This document shows positions 29,210 to 44,200 of a DNA stretch of 64,000 bases, piece after piece. The position numbers and the translations under genes are program-made. The stretch spans positions 1,302,001 to 1,366,000 of the forward strand of contig NZ_CP118269.1 of NCBI RefSeq assembly GCF_030062155.1, in the 5' to 3' direction. Each line of letters starts with the position of its first letter. Within the stretch, counting starts at the first letter, position 1. Under the pieces are notes generated by a model. The model saw nothing but the letters and a program-made list of their open reading frames with translations. It made no database searches and had not been told where the DNA came from. The stretch is from Pantoea sp. Lij88. Its GTDB lineage: Bacteria; Pseudomonadota; Gammaproteobacteria; Enterobacterales; Enterobacteriaceae.

Positions 29210-32200
29210 ATGGCAGAACTCACGCAAGGCCGTGTAGACATCATCTCGCGCGAAAACGGCACCCTCATCTCGCAGTCTGTTGGCAGTTCGTCACAAACCA
29301 TTAACCTCACAGAGCCCAGCGTTGTCCGCATCAGCGGCACCCGCGACATCGTGACGCAGTACGAGCGTCAGGGTAACGATCTGGTGCTGCACATGCGTGA
29401 CGGCCAGACGGTCCGCTATCAGAAATTCTTCCTCGACGACGCCGATGGCCAGCACAGCGAACTGGTGTTCGATGATGGCGTCAATCCACCGGAGCATGCG
29501 CTCTTTCCGCAGACTGCAGAGGGGGCTGAACTCGCGTCCAGCTCTGTCACACCAACCTATGAATCGCTCGACAGCGTAGAGCCGCTGCTGCTGGCGGATA
29601 ACGCCAACACCTCAATGGGTGTGATCACCGCGGGCGGTCTGGGTGTGCTCGGCTTAGCGGGACTGGCCGTTGGCATCGGCGGTGGTGGCGGCGGAGGTGG
29701 TGGGGGTAACGGCGGCGGTAACGCCGGTGGCACCGATCCGGGAACACCGGGAACTCCGGTCACGCCGGGAACGCCTGCCATTACCCTGAATACGTTCGCT
29801 GGCGATGATGTGCTGGATAACGCGGAAAAAACCACCGATCAGGTGCTGAGCGGGACCACCAGCAACGTCGAAGCCGGTCAGATTGTCACAGTCACGCTGG
29901 GCGGGCAGACCTTCAACACCACCGTCGGCGCGGACGGCAGCTGGAGCGTCACCATTCCGGCCGCCGTGCTGGCAGGGCTTCCGGCTGGCGCCACCACCAT
30001 CGACGTCAGCGTCACTAATGCGGCGGGCACCGGCGCTACCGGCAGCCTGCCGGTTACCGTCGCTGCCGCCGATCCCGGCACACCCGCCGGGCCTTCTGTC
30101 AGCCTGAATCCGTTTACAGGCGATAACCAGCTGGATAACAGCGAAAAAACCACGCCACAAACGCTCTCCGGCAGCACCAGCAACGTCGAGGCCGGGCAGG
30201 TGGTCACCGTGACCCTGGGCGGCCAGAGCTACAGCGGCAGCGTTGCCAGCGATGGCAGCTGGAGCATCACCGTTCCTGCGGATGCGCTGGCTGCACTCGC
30301 CTCCGGCACCACCACGGCCACGGCAACCGTTACTAACCAGGCGGGAACCGCTGCCAGCGGCAGCGTGACGTTTAACGTCGAGCCGCCCCTGACCGAGCCG
30401 GGAACGCCTGTTATCACCATCAATCAGTTTGCCGGTGATGACGTCCTCAGCAATGCGGAAAAAAGCAGCGACCAGCTGCTGAGCGGTTCCACCAGCAACG
30501 TGGAAGCGGGACAGGTTGTCACCATCACGCTGGGCGATCAGACCTTCAGCGCAGTGGTGGATGCGCAGGGCAACTGGAGCGTCACGCTCTCGCCAGCAGC
30601 GCTGAATGCGCTGAATAGCGGTTCAGTTGCGATCTCTGCGGTCGTCACCAATCAGGCTGGCACTGAGGCCAGTGAAAACCGCGACATCAGCGTCGATACG
30701 CCAGTCGTTACAGGCCCGCCTGCAGTCACGGTGGAGGCGTTTACCGGTGATAACCAGCTGAGCAATGCGGAGAAAGGCGCCGACCAGACCGTTACCGGCA
30801 GCACCAGCAACATCGAACCCGGACAGGTCGTGACGGTCACGCTGGGCGGTCAGACATACAGCGGCAACGTAGATGCACAGGGCAACTGGAACGTGACGCT
30901 GCCATCGGCGGCCCTGAGTGCGCTGGCGGCCGGTGAAACGACGCTGACGGTTTCAGTCAGCAATGCGGCCGGTGATACCGTGACCAGCAGCCTGCCCATC
31001 AGCGTGGAAGCCCCGGCCACACAGCCGGGCGAACCGACCCTCATCATCAACCAGTTTGCCGGGGATGACATCCTCAGCAACGACGAAAAAGGCACGGCTC
31101 AGACGCTTTCCGGCACCACCACCAATGTCGAAGCAGGCCAGACGGTCACTGTCACCTTAGGGGGACAGACTTACGTTGGCACCGTGGATGGCAGTGGCAA
31201 CTGGAGCGTGGTCGTTCCGTCCGCTGCGCTGGATAACCTGCCATCAGGATCCAACGCCATCAGCGCCACCGTTACCAACAACGATGGCGTGAGCGCCAGC
31301 GAAACCCGCGATATCTCGGTTGAGACGCCGGTGACAGAGCCAGGCGTGCCGACCCTGACCCTGAATGACTTTGCCGGCGATAACGATCTGAGTAACGACG
31401 AGAAAGCGTCCGATCAGCCTGTCAGCGGCACCACCACCAACGTTGAAGCCGGTCAGATCGTTACCGTAACGCTGGGCGGTCAGACCTACAGCGCCAGCGT
31501 GCAGGGTGACGGCAGCTGGAGCGTCACCGTGCCATCCGCCGCGCTGAACGCGCTGGCAGCAGGCACCACCACTCTGACCGCTTCAGTCAGCAATGCGGCG
31601 GGCGACACCGCGACGAACGCGGAGTCGATCACCGTGGAAGCCCCGGCGACGCAGCCGGGTGAAGCGACCCTCACCATCTACGAATTTGCCGGGGATGACA
31701 TCCTCAGCAACAGCGAGAAAGCCACCGATCAGCTGCTGAGCGGCACCACCACCAATATCGCTGAGGGCCAACAGGTTACTATCACCCTGAACGGGGAGAC
31801 CTTTATCGCCACGGTTGGCGCGGATGGCAGCTGGAGCGTCCCAATCCCAGCCAGTTCGCTGGCGGCGCTGGCCACCGGAAGCGTGACCCTGAACGCGACT
31901 GTCACCGATTCGCTCGGCGCGCCGGTCACTGAAACCCGCGATTTCCGGGTGGAGTCATCCGGCACTTCACCGAATGCCCCGACGTTAACCATCAATCCCT
32001 TTGCTGAAGATAACATCCTCAGCAACGACGAAAAGCAGGAGGCGCAGGCGGTCTTCGGCAGCACCACCAACGTCGAAGCAGGCCAGATTGTCACCGTGAC
32101 GCTGGGCGGAGAGAGCTACAGCGGCACGGTCAATCCTGACGGCAGCTGGAACATCGCGATTCCGGCCGATGCACTGAATGCGCTGGCCGCAGGAACGGCC

Positions 32201-35200
32201 TCGCTGGTGGTGACGGTCAGCAACGCGGCGGGCACCACCGTCAGCGACACCGTGCCGATCACCGTGGAGCCACCGGTGACTGAGCCGGGCCAGCCCACCA
32301 TCACCATCAACCCCTTCGCCGGTGATGACGTGCTGAGCAACGAGGAAAAAACCAGCGAACAGCTGCTGAGCGGCAGCACCACCAATGTCGAGGCGGGTCA
32401 GATCGTGACGGTCACGCTGGGCGACCAGACTTACAGCGCCACGGTCGGCGCGGATGGCAGCTGGAGCCTGAACGTTCCCGCCAGCGCGCTTTCAGCCCTG
32501 GCGGCGGGCAGCGCGACCATCGAGGCCACGGTCAGCAATCAGGCGAACGTAAACGCCATTGAAGATCGGCCGATTTTGGTGGATGCCCCGGCGCAACCGG
32601 GGACGCCAGCGGTGACCATCGCCGTGTTTGCCGGTGACGATCTGGTAGATAACAGCGAGAAAGCCGTCGATCAGACGCTCTCCGGCAGCACCAGCAACGT
32701 GGAGGCGGGTCAGACGGTCACCATCACCCTGGGCGGTCAGAATTACAGCGCCACGGTCAATCCAGACGGCAGCTGGAGCACGCAGATTCCGTCTGAGGCG
32801 CTCAGCGCACTGGCGGCGGGCAGCAGCTCAATCGCGGTCAGCGTCAGCACGGTAGCCGGTACCCTGGCCACTGACACCCGCGACATCAACGTCGCGCCTG
32901 CGGCAGGCGAACCTGGTGTGGTCTCGATTAATGAACCGGTCAGCGTGGATGGCTTCCTTAACCAGCAGGAGCTGAACAGTGATCTGATCATCAACGGCTC
33001 TGCGGTGGGCGTTAATCCGGGCCAGACGGTGCAGCTTAACTTTAACGGCATCAATTACAGCGCGGTGGTGGGCAGCAATGGCTTCTGGAGCGTCACCGTT
33101 CCGGCAGCCGATCTCGGGGGCATCACGGACGGTGTGAAACAGATTTCAGTAACCACCAACGACACCACGGGTGCGCTGCTGACTGACTCCGCGCCGCTGA
33201 ATGTGGTTGTGACCACGCTGCCGCAAATCACGCTGAACGAGAGCGCGATTACCGACGGCATTCTCAACCAGACAGAATCGGGCAGCGATCTGCTGCTCAG
33301 CGGCAGCACCGGTAAAGCCGTGGCAGGCCAGCTGGTTGAAGTCGAGCTCAACGGCAAAACCTACAGCACCACGGTCAATACCGACGGCAGCTGGAGCCTG
33401 CCGCTGCCTGCCGCCGATCTCGCTTTACTGGCGCAGGGTGCTAACAGCCTGACCGTCACCGCCATTGACGAGGCGGGCAACCGCGTGGACCAGCTGGTGA
33501 ACTTCAGCGTCGACACGCTGCCACCGAATCTGATTGTGGCAGAGGTCGCAGGCGGCGATGGCATTCTCAACAGCAGTGAAGTAGCGGCAGGCGTGCCGGT
33601 CAGCGGTTCAGGTGCGTTGCCGGGCGACGTGGTAACGGTCACGCTGAACAACGAAGTTTATAGCGCGACCGTGGATGAGCAGGGCAACTGGACAGTGCCA
33701 CTGCCGTCAGCGGCGCTGCAGGCGCTGTCAGATGGCAGCAGCTATGCGCTGACCGTCACACTGACCGACGCCAGCGGCAACATCGCCACTCAGACCCAGA
33801 CACTGGCCGTCAGCACGCAGCCACCGGTTGCGACCGTGACCGCACCGGGTGGTGATGGCGTTCTTACCAACAATGAACTGACCCAGCCGCTGTTGATCAG
33901 CGGTACCGGCACCCCGGGCGACACCGTGGCGGTGGCGTTAAACGGCAAGACCTATAACGCGATTGTCGATGAGAACGGAATCTGGAGTGCCTCGGTTCCG
34001 GTTGCCGATCTGGGCTCGCTGACCAATCAGACCTATCCGGTCACGGTCACCGTGACCGATCCGGCCGGTAACAGCAGCACGCAGGATACGGCATTGCGGG
34101 TCGCGACGGCGGTACCGGCGCTGACGCTGAACGAGCTCACCGATGATGGCGTGATCAACAACAGCGACGCGCAGCAGCCGCTGACCATCAGCGGCACCGG
34201 CGACGAAGGCGACATCATTCGCGTTACGCTGAATGAGGTCTCTTACACCGCCGTGGTGGCGCCGGATGGCAGCTGGAGTGTCAATGTTCCGGCCTCCGAT
34301 CTGGCCGCTGTCTCTGACGGCACTCAGACGGTATCGGTGGTGGCTACTGACGCCGATGGCAACACGACACAAACCGGCAGCTCACTGATTTTCGCCACCA
34401 CGGCGCCGCTGCTGGAAATCTCGACGCCGGGCAGCGATGGTTATATCAATATCGCTGAGCACACCCAGGATCTGATACTCGACGGGCGCGGCGGTGCGCA
34501 GGGCGATACGGTCACGGTGACGTTCAACAATGAAACCTACACCGCCATCGTGGATACCAGTGGCGCGTGGAGTGTGACGGTGCCCGCCGCAATCGTCAGT
34601 CAGCTGGGCGATGAGAACTACCCGATCAACGTGCAAATCAGCGATGCGTATGGCAACACCACCACGCAATCGACCAGCGTCGTCGTGCTGGCGGCCACGT
34701 CGCCAGCGCTGACCATCGATCCAGTGACCGGCGACAACCAGGTCGACAGCGCGGAACAGCTCACCGATATTCTGGTCACCGGTAGCGTCACGGGCGTACC
34801 GGCCGGTCAGCCGGTATCACTGACCCTCAACGGTCAGTCGTACGATGGCGTGGTTCTGGCAGATGGTCGCTGGAGTGTATCGCTGCCCGCCGGATCGCTG
34901 GGCGGCATAGGTGAAAAAACCTTTACCGTCGCGATTACCGACGTAGCCGGTAACCCGGCGCAGCCTGCGGAAGGGCAGTTCAGCGTGGTGACCTCACCCG
35001 CACCGTCGCTGTCGATTGGCCCGATCAGTGGCGATAATGCGCTGAATGCGGAGGAAGTGCAGAGCGATCTCATCCTTAGCGGCGGTTCCGCTAACCTGCC
35101 CGCTAACAGCCCAATCAGCGTGACGCTGGAACCCAACGGCACTGTTTACTCAACGATCACCGATGCCAGTGGCAGCTGGACCCTGACTGTGCCCGCCGCC

Positions 35201-38200
35201 GACCTGGCGAATCTGGCACAGGGCAACACCACGGTTACGGTGACCTCCGGGGAGGTGCAGAGCACCCAGACGCTGCTGGTGGCGACCACGCCGCTGGTAG
35301 CCCCGGAAATCAATACGCCGTTCACTGACGGCATACTTAACACCGCGGAAGCCAGCGTCGCGCAGACGCTGACCGGCACAGTCCAGGCAGGCCAGGCCGT
35401 CAGCGTGACCCTGGGCGGCGAGACATATCCGGCAACCGTCGATGCCAATGGTCTCTGGAGCGTCACGCTGCCACCGGCTGCACTCCAGGCGCTGGCGCAG
35501 GGCAGTAATCCGATTACCGTGACGGTGAGCGACACGGCGGGTAACAGCACCAGTTCCAGCGTACCGCTGACTGTGGATACCGGCATTCCGGCGCTGACCG
35601 TTAACCCGATTGCCACCGATAACATTATCAATGAGGCTGAAACGGCCACGGATCTGACCCTGAGCGGCACCGTTGCGCCGGGCAGCAGCGTCAGCCTTGC
35701 GCTGAATGGTGAGACCTATAACGCGGTGGTTGCCGCCGATGGCAGCTGGACCGCCTCTGTGCCGTCTGCCGATCTGCAACAGCTGCCAGATGGACGTTAC
35801 GATCTCAACGTGACCGTCACGACCGTGGGCGGCAACGTGGTCACCACGCCTGTCGGAGTTATCGTGGACACCACGCCACCTGACTTCAGCATTGATCCGC
35901 CAGCTGGCGATGGCGTGCTGAACATTGCGGAACAGGCCGCAGGCTTCAGTTTCAGCGGCGCAGGTACGGAAGGCGATCGGGTCAGTGTGACGCTGAATGG
36001 CGTGACCTACACCGGCAACGTTGAGGGTGACGGAAGCTGGACGCTGGCCGTACCGCCAGCGGCACTGGCCGGTCTGACCAATGGCACGACTTATCCGGTG
36101 GTGGTCACCGTCACCGACGAGGCGGGTAACAGCAACAGCCAGAACAGTGCGCTGACAGTTGCCACAACGCCGCCTCCGCTGGTGGTCGCACCGATCAGCG
36201 GGGATAACGCGCTGAACGTCGGCGAGCTGGCTGAGCCGCTGGTAGTCAGTGGCAGCGGTCAGAACGGCGATGTGGTCACGGTCCAGCTTAACGACCAGCT
36301 TTACAGCACGACCGTCGGTGTTAATGGTCAGTGGACGCTGGAGATCGCGCCGGAAGCCCTGGCGGCACTGCCTCCGGGCAGCAATCTGGTGACCGTCACC
36401 GAAAACAGTGCAAACGGCAATCAGACCAGCCAGGTGGTGGATCTGAATGTCGCCACCTCGCCTGACGATCTGCCTGTACTGACCATCGACAGCAGCACTT
36501 TTGCCGGTGACGGCATCGTTACGGCGGCGGAGCAACTGCAGCCGATTACGGTGCGCGGCAGCAGCAGCAACGTCGAGGCGGGCCAGCAGGTCATCATCTC
36601 CCTGAACGGCACCGAATACAGCGGAGTGGTCGCGGCCAGCGGCAGCTGGAGCATTATTCTGCCTGCGGGCGCCCTGGCGGAGCTGGGTGAGGGCAATCAG
36701 ACGCTGAACGTCAGCGTGATCAACCTCGTCGGCAATACCACCAGCAGCCCGCTGAACTTCAGCGTGGATAACACCCAGCCGTCGATCGCGCTGGCACCGA
36801 TCAGCGACGACAACTACCTGAATGCTATTGAGCAGAATGGCGCCGTCGTCGTTAGCGGCAGCACCAGCGGTCTGCCTGACGGCAGCATTGTCACTGTAGT
36901 GGCTAACGGAACGCCGGTCAGCACTACCGTAGCGGCAGATGGAAGCTGGAGCCTGACCTTACCGACAGGTACCTTTACCGGAACTGCGGATGGCCCGCAG
37001 ACCATCACCGCCACCGTCACCGATGTTAACGGCACACAGCTGGCGACCGGTGACACCACGCTGACGATCCTCGCCAGTGCACTGCCGGTAGCGACGCCAG
37101 GCGTGGCCTTTGGTGATGGCATTCTCAACGGTGAGGAAGCGGCCAGCGTCGGCCTCATTACCGGCAACACCGGCGTCAACGGTGACGGTCAGACCGTTGT
37201 CGTAACGCTAAGCGGCACTGACTACAGCGGCACGGTCGATGCTCAGGGCAACTGGCAGGTCGCGGTTCCGGCTGATGTTCTGGCTGCGCTGCCTCAGGGC
37301 AACACACCTTACACCGTGGTGGTCAGTGACGTGGCGGGCAACAGCAGCCAGGCCAATGGCACCGTTGTGGTGGATACCGTGCCGCCGGTGCTGAACTTCA
37401 TCACGCCATCCGATGGCATTATCAACGCCGCCGAGAGTCAGCAGCCGCTGACGCTGAACGGCAGCAGCGAAGCGAACGCGCTGATTGTTGCCAGCTTCAA
37501 CGGCACCACGCTGAGTACCACCGCTGGCGCCAACGGCAGCTGGTCGCTGGAACTGCCCGCCACGGTTTACACCGGGCTGGGCAATGGCAGCTACCCACTG
37601 ACCGTGACCGCCAGCGATGCGGCAGGCAATGCCACCACCACCAGCCGCGACCTGGCGCTGAAAGTGGACCCAGCCACGCTGCCCACCCTGACGCTGGATG
37701 CGTTTGCCGGTAACAACGTGGTCGATGGCGCGGAACGCCTCACCGATCAGCGTCTCTCCGGCACCACCACCAATGTCGAAGCGGGCCAGCTGGTCACTGT
37801 CAATATTGAGGGGACGGTTTACAGCGCCACCGTGCAGGCGAGCGGCGCATGGAGCCTGACCGTGCCAGCCGGTGCGCTGGCGGCCATTAATGATGGCACC
37901 GCCAGCTTCACCGTGGCAGTCAGCGACGTGGCGGGCAATACAACTTCCAGTAACCTCACCTTTGACGTTAACAGCAACGCCTCTGGTCTGGCGATGGATG
38001 CGATCAGCCAGGATAACTATCTGAATGCGCAGGAGCTGGGTCAGGCGCTGATCGTGACCGGCACCTCAGCGAACGTGACTGAGGGCAGCACGGTTACGCT
38101 GCTGTTTAACAACGTCAGCTACACCGCGCAGGTCTCGGCCACGGGCCGCTGGAGCGTGATCGTTCCGGCTGAGTCACTGACGGCGCTCGCCGACGGGCCT

Positions 38201-41200
38201 TACACCGTGACGGTTACCGCCACGGACAGCGGCGGGGCGACGTTGAACAGTGAAGCAACGCTTAGCGTGCTGGCGACGCTGCCAGCACCGCAGATTGTCT
38301 CTGCTTTCGGCGATGGTCTGCTCAACAGCAGCGAGATCGCCACAGCACAGACGCTGAGCGGCACCACAGGGGTGACCGGTGATGGTCAGAGCGTCAGCGT
38401 GCTGCTGAATGGCGTCACGTATAACGGCACGGTCGACAGCAACGGCAACTGGCAGATCAGCGTGCCAGCCACGGCGCTGGCAGGCCTGCCGGAAGATAGT
38501 CTGAACTATACCGTTACGGTGCAGGATGCCGCGGGTAACACCGGCAGCGCGCCGGGCAGCGTAACGGTGGATCTGACGCCACCGACCCTGACCCTGAACG
38601 CGGTTGCGGGCGATGACAGCGTTAACATCGCCGAAAGCCTCGCACCGATTGTCCTCAGCGGCAGCACCAATGCTGAAGCCGGACAGCAGGTCACCATTAC
38701 CCTTAACAACCAGGTCTGGACCACTACTGTTACCCAGGATGGCGACTGGAGCCTGACGCTGCCTGCGGGATCGCTGGCCGGTATTCCGGCCGGCGCCTAC
38801 ATCCTGACGGTCACGGTCAGCGATGCGGCGGGCAACCCGGTCACAGAAACGCGTGACCTCACCGTGTCAACGGCGGCGCTGGCCGTCAGCATTGACACGC
38901 CGTTTGGCGATGGGTACCTGAACCTGGCGGAACAGGGTGTCGGACAGACGCTGACCGGCAGCACCGGTGTGGCCGGCGACGGCCAGACCGTCACCGTGAC
39001 GCTGGGCGGAAATGATTACACCGCTACGGTCGATGCGCAGGGCAACTGGACGCTGAACTTAACCCCGACGGAGATGCAGACGCTGACCGAGGGGATCAAT
39101 ACCCTGGTCGTCAATGCCAGTGATGCGGCCGGTAACAGTGGTTCGCTGACCAGCGCCGTCACGGTTGATCTCACACCGCCGGTGCTGACCGTCAACCCCA
39201 TTGGCGGCGACAACATCATTAATTCCCTGGAGGTGCTGGAAGCGGTCGCCATCAGCGGCACGGCGACGGAGGCCGACGCCGGACAGACCGTTACGGTCAG
39301 TTTCCAGAATGTTGATTACACCACCCTGGTGCTCTCTGACGGCACCTGGCAGGTGACGCTGCCTGCCAGCGTCGTGCAGGGGCTGACAGACGGCAGCTAT
39401 CCGGTTGTTGTCTCAATGACCGATGCGGCGGGCAACCCGGCGGTTGCGGTTCAGACCACCCTGACGCGCGATGCTGACAGTCTGAACCTGCCGACTCTGA
39501 CCATCGGAACGCTCAGTGAGGATAACTTCCTTAATCTGGCGGAGTCGCAGCAGGATCTGAGCGTTGGCGGCACCAGTACTAATCTGGCTGAAGGCCAGCT
39601 GGTGACGGTGACGCTGAACGGCGTCCAGTACAGCGGCACGGTAACCGCGGATGGCAGCTGGACGGTGACCGTTCCGGCCGCCGCGCTGGGGACGCTGCCG
39701 GATGGCGATCAACTGGTGCAGGCGGTGGCGACGGATGCCTCTGGCAATCCGGCCAGCAGCAGCGCCAGCCTGGTTGTGCTGGCCAGCGCACAGGCACAGC
39801 CGACGCTGACCATGAACGTGGTCGCAGGCGATGATGTGATTAATGCCACCGAGGCCACCGCGGAGGTTGCGGTCAGCGGCGGCAGCACCCAGCTGGCAGC
39901 GGGAACGGTGGTGACGGTGACCATGAGCGTCTCCAGTGGCGCGGCTTTCAGCACCACCACCACGATCGACGCTGACGGTAACTGGACGGTGAATGTACCC
40001 TCTGCGGCCTTTGACAATGTCGCGCCGGGCAGCACACAAACCTTTACTGTGACGGCCACGGATGTCGCGGGTAACCCGGCGACCGCCACGCAGGAGGTGA
40101 GTTTCAGTACGACACCGCCTGTGCTGACGGATATCACGGTCAATGCGGGTGACACCCTTAACCTGGCGGAGTCGCTGCAGGATCTCACCCTCAGCGGCAC
40201 CACTACGGGCGCATTGCCGGTGACGGTGACGCTGAATAACGTCAGTTACACCACCACGGCAGATGCTGACGGGAACTGGACCCTCACCATTCCGACGGCC
40301 GACGTACAGCAACTGGCGGATGGCCCTAACGCGATCGCCGTTTCGGTCACCGACGCGGCGGGCAATATCACCACGGATACCAGCACCTCACTGGATGTGG
40401 CGTTTAACACGCTGCCAGCGCTGACTCTGAATACGCCGTTTGGCGATTCGCTGCTCAATGTGGCAGAGACAGAAGGTGCAATAACGCTGAGTGGTGACAG
40501 TACCAATCTGCCGGAAGGCAGCGTGGTCAGCATCGCTGTCGGCAATCTGACGTTCAGCACCACGACGGATGCCAGTGGCAACTGGACGCTGAATCTGGCT
40601 CCGGATGCGCTGGATGCTCTGGCTGATGGACTGACACAGGTTGTCGTCACTGCTGTGGATGCTGCCGGAAATCCGGCGGAGGCCATAGCAGACGTTGAGA
40701 TCCTGCAGTCCCTGCCGGTTTCCGCAAGCTTCGCTGCTACGCAGTTCGGCGACAATATCATTAACATCACTGAAGCGGCCTCGGTTCAGCTGGTGACCGG
40801 CACCTCTACCGTCGTGGCGGGCCAGACTCTCAGCGTCACGGTGGGTGATGACAATATTCCGCTGTCGGTAACGGTCGATGCCAATGGTGACTGGACGGCC
40901 AGCCTGACACCCGAGGTGATTGCCAGCCTGGGGGCCGGTGTCCACACGCTGACCCTCACCACTACGGATCGGGCCGGTAACAGCATCACAGACACGCAGA
41001 CCTTTACCTCCGCGATTACCCCGATTGCTGCGCCAACGCTGGATACGCCATTTACGGATGGCCGTCTTAATGCGGCGGAAGCGGCAGCGGATGGTATCCT
41101 GACCGGTGCCGTCAGCAGTGGTGATCCGGCCTCGGTTGCAGTGACCATCAATGGCACCGTCTATGCCGCGACGCTCATTGATGGGGGAGCGAACTGGTCA

Positions 41201-44200
41201 CTGGAACTGCCGTCTGCCGTCTTGCAGTCATTGCCGGATGGCAACCTGCCGGTAACGGTGACCGTCACCGATGATAACGGCAATACGGCCAGCATCACCG
41301 GCACGCTGCTGGTGGCGGTTAATACGCTGCCGGATGTCACGCTGAATCTGCCATTTGGTGACGGTGCGCTGAACGCCACCGAGGCGGGAACTGAACAGAT
41401 CCTCACTGGCACCACCGGCATTACCGGTGCCGGTCAGACGGTCTCGGTGCTGATCTCCGGCTTTAACAACGATCAGCCGCTGGCCGCCACGGTGCAGACC
41501 GATGGCAGCTGGTCGCTGGCCCTGTCGCCTGCGCAGCTAGCCACCTTTACCAGCGGTGCCCACACCGTGACCGTGACCGCGACCGATGTCGCGGGTAACA
41601 GCGACAACACGGCGCTGAGTGTGGTAACCGAAGTGGCCGTGCCGGTGCCGACCTTCACCCCTGGCGCGTTTGGCGGCGATAACCTGCTGAACATCGGTGA
41701 AGCCGCAGCAGGGTTCACTCTGACCGGCAACACCGGCAGCGTGGGGGCGAACCAGGCGGTCAGCATTACCGTGGATGTCAACGGCAGCCTCTATTCTGGC
41801 ACCGTAGCCAGCAACGGTAACTGGAGCGTGGATATTCCGCCGAATGCCCTGAGTTCTCTGGGTGATGGCCCGCAGTCACTGACGGTTAACGTGGTGGATG
41901 CGGCGGGCAACAGCGCGTCGGCACAGCTGCCGTTCACTGCGGATCTCACCGCGCCGCTGCCTGTGGTCAGTCCGGAATTCCTCGGCGGCTATGTGAACAG
42001 CGCCGATGTTGCCACAGGCATTACGCTGAGCGGCACCACCGGCGAGACGGGCGCGAATCAGACGGTGCAGCTCACGCTGGGCGGCACGGCTTACCCTGCA
42101 ACCGTCGATGCCAATGGCAACTGGACAGTGCCGCTGACACAGGCGCAGCTTTCAGCGCTGCCGGATGCCACCTATCCGGTCACCGTGACGGCAACGGATG
42201 CGGCGGGCAACAGCACCACCATTAATAGTTCGCTGGTGCTGGACAAAACCCCGCCGGTGCTTAGCTTCACTGCTTTTGCTGGCGACAACGCACTGAACTA
42301 CGCCGAGAGCATTCAGCCGCAGATCCTCAGCGGTACCGCGACAGGCGCTGAAACGGGCGCCGTCGTCACGGTGTCGCTGAATACCACAACCCTCGGCACG
42401 GCAATAGTTGACGGTAGCGGCAACTGGAGCGTGACGCTGACGCCAGAGCAGATGGTGACCTTTACGCCATCGACCACCCTTACGCTGGCAGTGACCGATC
42501 TGGCTGGCAATACCGCAGCGGTGCCGGTCAATCTCACTGTGGATCTGACACCACCGCCAGGCCCGCTGGTGACGCTGGGTACGGTGTCGGGCGACAACAT
42601 TATCAGCACCCAGGATGTGGCGGGTGGCGTGGTGTTAAGTGGTACTTCGGCTAACCTCGGCACGAGTGGTTCAGTGACGGTCACTATTAACGGTCAGACC
42701 TATGCCACTACGCTGGATGCATCGGGCAACTGGTCAACGGCGGCCTTGCCGGTCAGCGCCTTTGGCAATGCGGACGGCAGCGTCGGCATCACCGTGACGG
42801 CCACTGATGGCACGACACCGGTGACCACCAGCGGTAACGTCCTGATCGACCTGACGCCACCTACTCTGACGATCAACGCCTTCGCGGGTGATAACCAGGT
42901 CAATGGCAATGAAAGTACCACCAGCCAGGCGATTAGCGGCACCGCCGATATCGCTGAAGCAGGCCGTACGGTCGTAGTGACTTTCAATAACCAGACCTAC
43001 AGCGCGGTGGTCCAGAGCAACGGCACCTGGTCCACTACCGTGCCTGCCAGCGCGATGCAGGCACTTCCCGATGGCAGCACGTCGGTCATCACCGCGCAGC
43101 TGGCGGATGTCGCCGGTAACGTGGGGACGGCCACCCAGACAGTGACGGTAGATACCGCCGCGCCGCTGGTGCAGGTTGACGCTTTCCTCGGCGACAACGT
43201 GGTCAACGCCGCAGACCTGGTGGTTGGTCAGGTGCTGACCGGTACTGCGCAGGGAGCCGAAGGCCAGACTATCGGTCTCTACCTGGGTGATGCCTCGCCG
43301 ATCGCCACCGCGACGGTGGGGGCTGACGGACGCTGGAGCATCGATCTTGCGCCGAACGTCCTGTCGAACCTCACTGACGGTGCGCTGGTGTTTGGCGTGC
43401 GGGTCAATGACCTTGCAGGCAACCAGACTGACGCCACGCTAACGGTCAACAAAGTCGCCAATACTGCCCTGACGCTGGTGGTTGATTCGGTGTTCGGCGA
43501 CGGCACGCTCAGCGCGCTGGATACCACCGTCGCGCAGACGATTTCCGGGACCGCGCTCTCGGCGGGCGTCGGTGCCACAGTTTCAGTGGTACTGGGCGGG
43601 ACCACGCTCTCTGCCTCAGTGGGCCAGGATGGTAAATGGGCCATCGTAGTGCCACCTGCCGTGCTTGATCTGCTCACCGATGGCAACCTTGCCGTTAACG
43701 TCACCCTGACGGATGCCGCAGGTAACACCCGCACCCTGGGTGAAACCGTCACGGCGATTGTCGATTCGGTGCCGGTAGTAGGCCCGCTCACCGGGCTGTT
43801 TGGCGGTGATAACCTGCTGAACATTGCTGAAGCCGCCGCCGGACAGCTGGTCGGTGGCGTGATCAGCAATGCGGCTGAGGGATCACAGGTGACGGTCACC
43901 TTTGGCAGCAAGACTTACAGCACCACGGTGCAGGCGGGCGGAACGTGGAGCGTTAACCTGCCGGGCAGCGATCTCACGTCACTGCTGGATGGCAACCTGA
44001 CGCTGGGCGTCAGTGTCCGGGATGCGGCGGGTAACGTCGCCACGAATAGCGCGTCGATCGGTATCTTTACCCAGGCGCCATCGATTTCACTGACCTCACT
44101 GTTTGGCGATGGCGTGCTGAATCTGGCCGATATCGCCACCGGACAGGTGATCAGCGGCGTGGTAAATAACGTTGCGCAGGGCAGTGTGGTCACTATCTCG